Positions 10,201 to 22,200 of a stretch of DNA of 64,000 nt are shown piece after piece. Every line of letters begins with the position of its first letter. The stretch's first letter is position 1. A program made the translations under genes and the position numbers. The DNA is from Streptomyces lasiicapitis (GTDB lineage: Bacteria; Actinomycetota; Actinomycetes; Streptomycetales; Streptomycetaceae). Under the pieces are notes generated by a model. The model was given only the letters and a program-made list of their open reading frames with translations, was not told the DNA's origin and did not search any database. The stretch is taken from contig NZ_BMNG01000009.1 in NCBI RefSeq assembly GCF_014646335.1, positions 248,001 to 312,000 on the forward strand. Direction: 5' to 3'.

Positions 10201-13200
10201 TTCGGGCTCAGCGGGACCAACGCCCACACCATCATCGAGCAGGCCCCCGAGCTGGAAGAGGCCGTGGCCTCGGAGGCGGCCGGGCCCGGGACACCGGTGT
10301 CGGCGGACGTGGTGCCGTGGCTGGTCTCCGGGAAGAGCCGGGAGGCGCTGCGGGCGCAGGCCGAGCGGCTCGCCGCGCATGTGGCGGCTCGCGAGGACAT
10401 CGAGGCGCTGGACGTCGGCCACACGCTGGCGGCCAGGTCGGTGTTCGAGCACCGTGCCGTGCTGGTCGGCGAGGACCGGGAGACCCTGCTGCGTGGCCTG
10501 CGGGCCGTCGCGGAGGGCGGCATCGCCTCGGGAGCCGTCCAGGGGCAGGCCGTAACGGGTGGCAGGACGGCGTTCCTGTTCTCGGGTCAGGGTGCGCAAC
10601 GCCTGGGTATGGGGCGGGAGTTGTACGAGGCGTTCCCGGTGTTCGCCCGCGCCCTGGACGAGGTGTGTGCCCACCTGGATGTGCTGCTGGACCGTCCGCT
10701 GAAGGATGTGATGTTCGCGGCGGAGGGCGGCGCGGACGCCGAACTGCTGGACCGGACGGCGTTCACGCAGCCCGCGCTGTTCGCCATCGAAGTGGCGCTG
10801 TTCCGGCTGTTGGAGCACTGGGGTGTCGTCCCGGATGTGGTGATCGGCCACTCCATCGGTGAGATCGCCGCCGCGCATGTGGCGGGGGTGTTCTCGCTTC
10901 AGGATGCGTGCACGCTGGTGGCCGCCCGTGGCCGTCTGATGCAGGCCCTGCCGGCCGGTGGGGCGATGGTCGCCGTCGAGGCGTCCGAGGAGGAGGTCTC
11001 CGGATCGCTTGCCGGTCGTGAGGCCGAGGTGAGTGTCGCTGCGGTCAACGGCCCGACGGCCGTGGTCATCGCGGGTGACGAGGCCGCCGTACTGGAGATT
11101 GCCGCACAGTGGTCGGAGCAGGGCCGTAAGACCCGTCGGCTGCGGGTCAGCCACGCCTTCCACTCGCCGCGTATGGACGCGATGCTGGACGACTTCCGTG
11201 ACGTCGTCACCGGTCTGTCCTTCCAGGCACCGGCCATCGCCCTGGTCTCGAATGTGACAGGCGGGGCGGCGGGCCCCGAAGAGGTGTGCTCGCCGGACTA
11301 CTGGGTGCGCCATGTCCGGGAGGCCGTGCGGTTCGCGGACGGCATGCGGGCGCTCAGCGCCCAGGGCGTCACCAGGTTCCTGGAGGTCGGCCCCGACGGT
11401 GTGCTGTCCGCGATGGCGCGGGACTGCCTGACGCCGGACGAGGTCGCGGCCTCGGCCGTGGTGCCGGTGCTGCGCAAGGACCGCCCCGAGGCCCAGGCGC
11501 TGACGACGGCGCTGGCCGAACTCCACGTCCACGGAGCCTCGGTGGAGTGGGAGTCCGTCTTCGCCGGGCGCGGTGCGCGGACGGTCGAGCTGCCGACGTA
11601 CGCCTTCCAGCGCGAGCGGTACTGGCCCGAGGTGTCCCTCTCCCTGAGCGGCTTGGACGCACAAGGCGCCGCCGACTCGGTGGACGCGCGGTTCTGGGAA
11701 GCGGTCGAGCACGAGGATCTCGAAGCGCTCGCCGAGGCGCTCGACGTCGACGGCGAGACGCCGCTGAGCGCGGTGCTGCCCGCGCTGTCCACGTACCACC
11801 GCAACAGGCGTGACCGGTCCACGATCGACAACTGGCGCTACCGCGTGGCGTGGAAGCCCGTCTCGGACGTGGCCGGTGGGTCGCTGTCGGGAACATGGCT
11901 GGTGGTGGTTCCGGCGTCCCGCGCCGAGGACGAGCTGGTGACGGAGACCGTCGCCGGGCTTCGGCGCCATGGTGCCGATGTGGTGTCGCTGGTGGCGGAC
12001 GAGCGTGACCTCGACGCCGACGCGCTGGGGGAGCGGCTGCGCGCGGCGATCGCCGACGCACCCGCTGTGGGTGGCGTGTTGTCGCTGCTCGCCCTGGACG
12101 AGGAGCCCTGCTCCGGACACCCCGAGCTCCCCAGTGGTCTCGCCCTGACGCTGACCCTGGTGCGGGCCATGGCGGACACGGGCATCGAGGCTTCGCTGTG
12201 GTGCGGTACGCGAGGTGCGGTGTCGGTGGGCCGTTCCGAGCGGCTCAGCCGTCCGACGCAGGCGATGGTGTGGGCGTTGGGCCGGGTGGCCGCGTTGGAG
12301 CTGCCGGAGCTGTGGGGCGGTCTGGTCGATCTGCCCGAGGTGTTGGACGAGCGTGCGGTCGCGCGGTTGGTGGGCGTGCTGGCCGGTGGGGCCGGCGAGG
12401 ACCAGCTTGCGGTGCGCGGCTCCGGTGTGTTCGTACGCCGTCTGGCCCGGTCGGCGGCGCCTGTCGCTGATGTGGCGTCGTGGCGGGTGCGTGGCACGGT
12501 GTTGGTGACCGGCGGTACGGGTGCGCTCGGCGGCCAGGTGGCCCGCTGGCTGGTGCGCAATGGCGCCGAGCATCTGGTGTTGACCAGTCGTCGGGGTCTT
12601 GAGGCGCCGGGCGCACCGGAGTTGTGTGCGGAACTCGAAGCGCTGGGTGCCCGGGTGACCGTGGTGGCGTGTGATGTGGCCGATCGTGAGCAGTTGGCGG
12701 CGGTGCTGGACGGCGTGCCGGAGGAGTATCCGCTCGCGGCGGTGGTTCACGCGGCGGGTGCCAATGGGGTGGGGCCGCTGGCCGGGACGACGGTGGCCGA
12801 GGCTGCCGCTGTGATCTCCGGCAAGGTGGCCGGTGCGGTCAACCTGGACGCGTTGCTGGGTGATCGTGAGCTGGACGCGTTCGTGGTGTTCTCTTCGATC
12901 GCGGGTGTGTGGGGCAGTGGTGGTCAGGCTGCTTATGGTGCGGCGAACGCTTATCTGGATGCGTTGGTGGAGGACCGTCGGGGTCGGGGTCTTGCTGGTA
13001 CGGCTGTGGCCTGGGGGCCCTGGGCCGAAAGCGGTATGGCGGCCGGCGACGGCGGGGATCAGTTGGCCCGTCGTGGTCTGCCCGCGATGGCGCCCGGTCT
13101 TGCCCTTGCCGCGCTGCAGGGAGCGCTCGCGGGTGACGAGGGTGTGGTTACCGTCGCCGATGTGGACTGGGAGCGGTTCGCGCCCGCGTTCACGATCGGG

Positions 13201-16200
13201 CGGCCCAGCCCGCTCCTCGGTGAACTGCCCGAGGTCCAGCGGGCGTTGACGAACACCGGAACCGCCGAGGGCACCGGCGTCGCGGCCGGTTCGGCACTGC
13301 GGGAGCGCCTGACCGGGCTCACCGAGGCCGAGATCGACCGGACCCTGCTCGACCTGGTGCGCGCTCATGCCGCGGCGGTGCTCGGTTTCGCGGGTGCCGA
13401 AGTGGTCGAGCCCGGGCGGGCGTTCAAGGAGTTGGGTTTCGACTCGCTTACGGCGGTGGAGTTCCGTAATCGGTTGAACGCGGAGACGGGGTTGGTGTTG
13501 CCGGCCACGTTGGTGTTCGACTACCCGAGTTCTGTGGTGCTGGCCGGTCATCTGCGTGCCGAGGTGCTGGGTACGCGGGGGGCGGTGGCTGTGCCGTCGT
13601 CGGCGGCGGTGGCTCCGGTTGATGACGACCCGATCGCGATCGTCGGGATGAGCTGCCGCTTCCCGGGCGGCGTCGGAAGCCCCGAGGATCTGTGGAACCT
13701 CGTCGCGGCCGGCACGGACGCCATCACCGACTTCCCCTCCGACCGGGGTTGGGACGTCGACGGAATGTACGACCCGGACCCGGAGCGCCTGGGCACGTTC
13801 TACGCCCGCGAGGGCGGGTTCCTCGACGGGGCGGGCGAGTTCGATGCCGCCTTCTTCGGGATCTCGCCGCGTGAGGCCCTTGCCATGGATCCGCAGCAGC
13901 GGCTGCTCCTTGAGACGTCCTGGGAGACGTTCGAGCGCGCCGGTATCGACCCGGCGTCCGTACGCGGCAACCAGATCGGCGTCTACGTCGGCGCCGCGAC
14001 CTCCGGCTACGGAACGGGACTGCACGAGATCCCCGAGGGGCTCGAAGGGCAGTTGCTGACCGGCAGTGCCACCTCGGTCGTGTCAGGTCGTATCTCCTAC
14101 ACGCTGGGTCTTGAGGGGCCCGCGCTGACGGTGGACACGGCGTGCTCGTCGTCGCTGGTCGCCCTGCACCAGGCCGCGCAGGCGCTGCGCCAGGGCGAGT
14201 GCGACATGGCGCTCGCCGGTGGTGTCACCGTGATGACCAACCCGGCCGCCTTCGTGGAGTTCAGCCGCCAGCGTGGCCTGGCCCCCGACGGCCGCTGCAA
14301 GCCCTTCGCGGATGCCGCGGACGGTACGGGCTGGTCCGAGGGTGTCGGCATGCTGCTCGTGGAGCGGCTGTCCGACGCCCGGCGCAACGGCCACGAGGTG
14401 CTGGCGATCGTGCGCGGCTCCGCCGTCAACCAGGACGGCGCCTCCAACGGCCTTACGGCGCCCAACGGCCCGTCCCAGCAGCGGGTGATCCGGCAGGCCC
14501 TCGCCAACGCCGGGGTGTCGCCCGCCGACATCCAGGTGGTCGAGGCACACGGCACTGGTACGACGCTGGGTGACCCGATCGAGGCACAGGCACTGCTGGC
14601 CACCTACGGCCAGGAGCGCCCGGAGAACCTGCCGTTGTGGCTGGGATCGCTGAAGTCGAACCTCGGTCACACGCAGGCCGCGGCCGGTGTCGCCGGTGTC
14701 ATCAAGATGGTGATGGCGATGCGGCACGGCGTCCTGCCGAAGACGCTGCATGTGGATGAGCCCTCGAGCCAGGTGGACTGGTCGGCGGGTGAGGTGCGGC
14801 TGCTGGCCGAGACGGTGGAGTGGCCCGAGACCGGGCATCCGCGCCGGGCCGGTGTCTCCGCCTTCGGCGTGAGCGGGACCAACGCCCACACCATCATCGA
14901 GCAGGCCCCGCCGGTCGAGGACGAGGCGCAGCCCGCCCCGACCCCCGCCGACGACCACGGCCTGGCCCCCTGGACGCTCTCCGCCCGGAGCCCGGAAGCC
15001 CTGCGTGCCCAGGCCGAGCGGCTGCGGGCCCACCTGATCGACGGGGCCGAGCACGGCGTTCTGGACATCGCCGAATCGCTGGTCGCCACACGATCGGTGT
15101 TCGAGCACCGCGCGGTGCTGCTGGGCACCGAACGCGAGACGTTGCTGCGTGGCCTGGAGACCCTCGCCGCGGGCGACGACGCCCCCGGTATCGTCCAGGG
15201 GCAGGCCGCCAACGGCGGCAAGACCGCGTTCCTGTTCACCGGCCAGGGTGCCCAACGCCTGGGTATGGGGCGGGAGTTGTACGACACGTTCCCGGTGTTC
15301 GCCCGCGCCCTGGACGAGGTGTGCGCCCACCTGGATGTGCTGCTGGACCGTCCGCTGAAGGACGTGATGTTCGCGGCGGAGGGCGGTGCCGACGCCGAGC
15401 TGCTGGACCGGACGGCGTTCACGCAGCCCGCGCTCTTCGCCGTCGAAGTGGCGCTCTACAGGCTCCTGGAGCACTGGGGTGTCCGGCCGGATGTGGTGAT
15501 CGGTCACTCCATCGGTGAGATTGCCGCCGCGCATGTGGCAGGGGTGTTCTCGCTGGAGGACGCGTGCACGCTGGTGGCTGCCCGTGGCCGTCTGATGCAG
15601 GCGCTGCCGACCGGTGGCGCGATGGTCGCCGTCGAGGCGTCCGAGGAGGAGATCTCCGGATCGCTCGCCGGTCGTGAGGCCGAGGTGAGCATCGCGGCCG
15701 TCAACGGCCCGAACGCCGTGGTCATCGCCGGTGACGAGGCCGCCGTACTGGAGATCGCCGGCCAGTGGTCGGAGCAGGGCCGCAAGACCCGTCGCCTGCG
15801 GGTCAGCCACGCCTTCCACTCGCCCCGCATGGACGCGATGCTGGACGACTTCCGTGCGGTCGCGCGGACGCTCGCCTACAACAGCCCGTCCGTCGCGTTC
15901 ATCTCGAATGTCACGGGTGAGCAGACCGGTGCCGACGAGGTGTGCTCGCCGGAGTACTGGGTGCGGCATGTGCGGGAGACCGTCCGCTTCCTCAACGGGG
16001 TGCGGGCCCTCGAAGCGCAGGGCGTCACCGCGTACATCGAGGTGGGCCCCGACGGCGTGCTGTCGGCCATGGCCCAGGACTGCCTGACCCAACCGGCCGA
16101 CGACATCGCGGCCGAGGACACACCGGCCCCCCTGTTGGTGCCGGTGCTGCGCAAGGACCGTCCCGAGACACAAGCACTCGTCGCGGCCCTCGCCGAGATC

Positions 16201-19200
16201 CACGTCCACGGCGAAACCGTCGACTGGCGGGCCTTCTTCGCCGGACGCGGCGCCCGCCGCGTGGACCTTCCCACCTACGCGTTCCAGCACCAGCGCTACT
16301 GGCTGGAGGCTGGTACCTCGGCGGGCGACGCCGCGGCCTTCGGCCTCGACCCCGCCGACCACCCGCTGCTCGGCGGAGCCGTCCCCCTCGCGGGCGCCGA
16401 CGGCCTGTTGTTCACCGGAACTCTCTCGCTGCACACCCAGCCCTGGCTGGCGGACCACGTCCTGCGCGGCGAGGCGGTCCTGGCGACCACGGCCCTCGTC
16501 GAACTGGCCATTCGCGCCGGTGACGAGGTCGGCCTCGGCCATGTGGAAGAGCTCGTCATCCAGGCGCCGCTGGCTCTCCCCCGAGGGGGCGGCGTCCAGA
16601 TTCAGCTCGTCCTCGGCGAGGAGGACGAGACTGGCACCCGTTCGCTGGAGATGTACTCACGAGTGGCCGAGCCCGTGGGCGCGGACACCGATGCGGACGT
16701 GGACGTGGACGAGTGGATCTGCCACGCCAGTGGTGTGCTCGCCCCGGAGCCGGACGACGCCATGACCGCCGAGGCGGCGGGCTTCGCCGCATGGCCCCCG
16801 CCCGGCGCCGAGCGCGTCGAGGTGGACGGCCTGTACGAGTTGCTCGCCGGCGACGGCCTCGTCTACGGCCCCTCATTCCGTGGCCTCCGTGCGGTGTGGC
16901 AGCGCGACGACGAGGTGTTCGCCGAGGTCAGCCTCGCTGAGGAGTCCGTCGTGGACGCCCAGCGGTTCGGGCTGCACCCCGCCCTTCTGGACGCGGCGTT
17001 GCAGCCGCTCGGCCTCGGCGTGCTGGACGGGGTGGGGCGCGGACGCATGCTGTTCAGCCTCGCCGGGATATCGCTGTACGCGTCCGGTGCCTCCGCGCTG
17101 CGCGTCCGGCTCGCCCGTACGGGTCCGGAGACCCTCTCCCTGACCGCGGTCGACGGAGCCGGGGAAGTCGTGGTCTCCGCCGACACACTGACCCTGCGTC
17201 AGGTCGCCCCGGAGCAGCCGGAGATCACCCCGGCGGCGGACACGGCGGACACGGCCGAGGAGACTCTGCCCGAGCCCGCCGCCGCCTCGCCCGAGGCAGC
17301 CGCCGTACCCCCTGCTGAGATCTCTGTGGAGGAGACCTCCTCCGCCAAGCCGTCGCGCCGCCGTAAGACCGCGCGGCGCTCCGCCAAGCGGGGCGGACCG
17401 GACTCCGGGCCGCTCGCCGCGCTGCGGGAGCGGCTGGCCGGGCTCTCCGAGCCCGAGCAGGACCGGATGCTGCTCGATGTGATCCGTACGCATGTCGCGG
17501 CCGTGCTCGGACACGCCTCGGCCGACGCCGTCCAGGGCTCGCAGGCCTTCAAGGACCTCGGCTTCAGCTCGCTGACCGCCGTCGAGTTCCGCAACCGGGT
17601 GAGCAAGGCCATCGGCCTGCGGCTCCCGGCGACGGCCGTGTTCGACTACCCGACCCCCGCCGAACTCGCCAAGTTCACCCGTGCCGAGGTTCTCGGCGTG
17701 CTGACCGGAGCGGTGCGTCCGGTGCCGGTCGCGGTGGCGGGCAACGACGAGCCGATCGTGATCGTGGGAATGAGCTGCCGCTATCCCGGCGAGGTGGCCA
17801 CCCCGGAGGACCTGTGGAACCTGGTCGCCGAAGGCCGGGACGGCATCTCTCCCTTCCCGACCGATCGTGGCTGGGACGTGGAGAACCTCTACGACCCGGA
17901 CCCGGACGAGCCGGGCAAGTGCTACACGCAGGAAGGTGGCTTCCTGCACGGCGCCAGCCGGTTCGACCCGGCGTTCTTCGGGATCTCGCCGCGTGAGGCG
18001 CTCTCGATGGACCCGCAGCACCGGCTGCTGCTTGAGACCTCGTGGGAGGCGCTGGAGCGGGCCGGTATCGACCCGGTCTCCGCGAAGGGCAGCCAGACCG
18101 GTGTCTACGCGGGTGTGACCTACCAGGACTACGGCGGTGTCCTCGCCGGATCCCAGGACAACGTCGAGGGCTACATCGGCACCGGCGTCTCGCCCAGCGT
18201 GCTCTCCGGCCGTATCTCCTACACCCTGGGCCTCGAAGGGCCCGCGGTGACGGTGGACACGGCGTGTTCGTCGTCGCTGGTCGCCCTGCACCTCGCATGG
18301 CAGGCGCTGCGTCAGGGCGAGTGCGACCTGGCGCTCGCCGGTGGTGTGACGGTGATGTCCACACCGATGTCGCTGATCGAGTTCAGCCGCCAGCGCGCGC
18401 TCGCCTCCGACGGCCGCAGCAAGCCGTTCTCGGCCGCCGCGGACGGCGCCAGCTGGGCCGAGGGCGTCGGCATGCTCGTCCTCGAACGGCTCTCGGACGC
18501 CCGCCGCAACGGACATCCCATCCTCGCCGTGGTGCGGGGCAGCGCGGTGAACCAGGACGGCGCGAGCAACGGTCTTACGGCGCCCAACGGCCCCTCGCAG
18601 CAGCGGGTCATCCGGCAGGCACTGGCGAACGCCCGGCTGTCGGCCGCCGAGATCGACGCGGTCGAGGCGCACGGTACGGGTACGTCGTTGGGTGACCCGA
18701 TCGAGGCGCAGGCGCTGCTGGCCACCTACGGCCAGGAGCGCCCCGAGGGCCAGCCGCTGTGGCTGGGCGCCATCAAGTCCAACATCGGTCACTCGCAGGC
18801 CGCCGCCGGTGTCGGTGGCGTCATCAAGATGGTGATGGCGATGCGGCACGGCGTACTGCCGAAGTCGCTGCACATCGACGAGCCTTCGCCGATGGTGGAC
18901 TGGACGGCCGGCGACGTCGAACTGCTGGCCGAGGCCAGGCCGTGGCCGGAGACGGGGCATCCGCGGCGCGCGGGTGTGTCGGCGTTCGGTATGAGCGGTA
19001 CCAATGTGCACACCATCCTGGAGCAGGCTCCCGAGGCGGAGGAGGCTCCGGAGACCGAGGCGGCCGAGCCCGCCGGTGCCGGGACCGGGGCCGTCGACGG
19101 TCCGGTGGCGTGGGTCGTGTCCGGCAAGAGCGGCGACGCGCTGCGCGACCAGGCCGACAGGCTGCGGGAGTTCGTGGCCGAGCGCCCCGAGCTGAGCGCC

Positions 19201-22200
19201 GCCGATGTGGCGCTCTCCCTGGCGACGACCAGGTCCGCGTTCCAGTTCCGGGGCGCGGTGACCGGGGCCGGCCGGGAGGAACTCCTCGAACGACTGGCGG
19301 CGATGGCCGAGGGCGCGAAGGCGCCGGGTGCGGTCCGCGCGAACGCCATCGAAGCACCGGGCCGTTCGGTGTTTGTGTTCCCGGGTCAGGGGGCGCAGTG
19401 GGCGGGTATGGCGGTGGGGCTCCTGGAGTCCTCGCCGGTGTTCGCCGAATCGATCGGCGAGTGTGAGACGGCTCTGTCGGCTTACGTGGACTGGTCGTTG
19501 ACGGACGTTCTCCGTGGGGCTGACGGTGCTCCCGGGTTCGACCGGGTGGATGTCGTTCAGCCGGTGTTGTTCGCGGTGATGGTGTCGCTGGCGAAGCTGT
19601 GGCGTTCGGTGGGGGTCGAGCCGGACGCGGTGATGGGTCACAGCCAGGGTGAGATCGCGGCGGCCTGCGTTGCGGGTGCGCTCTCGCTGGAGGACGCGGC
19701 GAAGGTGGTGACCCTGCGTTCGCAGGCGATCGCCGCCGGTCTGGCGGGTCGTGGTGGCATGGTCTCGGTCGGGCTTCCGGTCGACCAGGCCAGGGAGCGT
19801 ATCGCCGCTTGGAACGGTGCGATATCCGTCGCGGCAGTCAATGGCCCCGGTTCGGTCGTGGTGTCGGGTGACGCGGGTGCACTGGATGAGATGGTCACCC
19901 AGCTGGAGGGTGAGGAGATCCGTGTCCGCCGTGTCCCGGTGGATTACGCCTCGCACTCCGCGCATGTGGAGGAGATCCGGGAGGAGTTGCTGAGGGTTCT
20001 GGCGGACCTGAGGCCCCGTACGTCCGAAGTGCCGTTCTACTCGACGGTGTTCGGCGAGCTGGTGGACACGGCCGGGCTGGACGCGGAGTACTGGTACCGC
20101 AATCTCCGCCAGACCGTGGAGTTGGAGGCCACCACCCGCACCCTGCTCGGCACCGGGCATGGTGTGTTCATCGAGGTGAGCCCGCATCCGGTACTCACCC
20201 TTCCCGTGCAGCAGACGGTGGAGGCCGCCGAGGCGCAGGCCGTGGTCATCGGGACCCTCCGGCGTGACGAGGGCGGGGCCGAGCGGTTCCTGACCTCGAT
20301 CGCCGAGCTTCATGTCAACGGCGCCGACGTCGACTGGCGGAAGGTGTTCGCCGGACACGGTGGCCGGCAGGTCGACCTGCCGACGTACGCCTTCCAGCGG
20401 CAGCGGTACTGGCCGCAGCCGGGCGAGGACGGTGGGTTCGGCAACGGCCCCGTCTCCGAGGCCGACTCGGTGGACGCCCGGTTCTGGGAGGCCGTCGAGC
20501 GCGAGGACCTCGAAGGGCTCGCGCAGACGCTGGAGCTCGACGGGGAGGCCCCGCTGAGCGCGGTGCTGCCCGCCCTGTCGTCGTACCGGCGAGGCAGGCG
20601 TGACCGCTCCACGGTCGACAACTGGCGCTACCGGATCAACTGGAAGCCCCTCATCGACCAGCCGTCGTCCGGCTCCGGGCAGGAGCAGGGCGCCCCGATC
20701 ACCGGTACCTGGCTGGTCGTCGTCCCGCCGGTCGACGCCGCCCGTGAACTGGCGGAGCGCATCGCACGGGACGCGGAGCGCCACGGTGCCCGCATGGTGC
20801 GGGTCGACCTGGACGCGACGGAGCCGGAGCGGTCCTCGCTGACCGCACTCCTGCGCGCCGCGGCCCCCGGCACGTCCGCCACGGACGGCTCCGAGCAGGA
20901 CGGGACGCTCGCGATCGACGGAGTGCTCTCCCTGCTCGCGCTCGACGAGGAGCCGATCGCCGGGCACCCGGGCGTTCCGCGCGGCTTCGCCGGCACGGTG
21001 GCCCTGGTCCAGGCGCTCGCCGACATCGACATCGACGTGCCGCTGTGGCTCGCCACCACCGGTGCCGTGTCCGTGGGCCGCTCCGACCGGGTCGGCAGCG
21101 TCAAGCAGTCCCTGGTGTGGGGTCTGGGCCGCGTGGTCGGCCTGGAGTACGCACAGCGCTGGGGCGGTCTCGTCGACCTCCCCGAGTCGCCGGACGCGCT
21201 CGACGAGCGGGCCCTGAACCGTCTGGTCGGCCTGATCGGGCGGTCCGGCGACGAGGACCAGGTGGCGGTGCGCGCCTCCGGGGTCTTCGCGCGGAGGCTG
21301 GTCCGGGCGCCCCTGGGCGACGCCCGGCCGGCCCGCGCCTGGCAGCCTCGCGGCAGCGTTCTGATCACCGGTGGTACGGGTGCCCTCGGTGGTCGTCTCG
21401 CCCGCTGGCTGGCCCGTGGCGGCGCCGAGCACCTGGTGCTCACCAGCCGCCGCGGCCCGGACGCCCCCGGCGCGGCCGAGCTGAGGGACGAACTGACCGC
21501 CATGGGCGCGCGGGTCACCGTCGCCGCCTGTGACGCCGCCGACCGTGACGCACTGCGGGAGCTCCTCGACGGGCTGCCCGCGGAGTACCCGCTGACCGGG
21601 GTGGTGCACGCCGCCGGTGTGCTGGACGACGGCCTCGTCGACACCCTCACCGTCCCCAGGACGCAGGGGGTCTTCCGGCCCAAGGTGGACGCCGTGGTGA
21701 ACCTCCACGAGCTGACCCAGGACCTGGACCTGTCCGCGTTCATCCTCTTCTCCTCCTACGCCGGAACCGTCGGTGGTGCCGGTCAGGGCAGCTACGCCGC
21801 CGCGAACGCCTTCCTCGACGCCCTGGCGCAGCAGCGCCGGGCCCAGGGGCTGGCCGCGACCTCGGTGGCGTGGGGCGCCTGGGGCGGCGGCGGTCTGGTC
21901 GACGACGCCACCGCGGCCCAGCTGAAGCGGCGCGGTATGCCGCCGCTGGTGCCCGAGCTGGCCGTCGAGGCCCTGCAGCAGGCGCTCGACCACGACGAGG
22001 TGGACATCACCGTCGCCGATGTGGACTGGGAGCGCTACGCCCCCGGGTTCGCCTCGGCCCGGCCGCGTCCGCTGCTCGACGAGCTGCCGGAGGTACGGCG
22101 GGCCCTGGAGGCGGCGGAGGCCGAGCTGGACGCGGCGCTCTCCGGGCTGGCCGTACGCCTCGAAGGACTGTCGCCCGCCCAGCGCGAGGCGGAGGTCCTC

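Noticed and set aside
4162..14025. Very long antisense open frame, and others at 16873-25764, 25768-36423 and 36481-40158
   Set aside because: They mirror real PKS codons: with GC-ending codons the opposite strand is rarely interrupted. The translations are Arg/Gly/His-rich with no recognisable domain.
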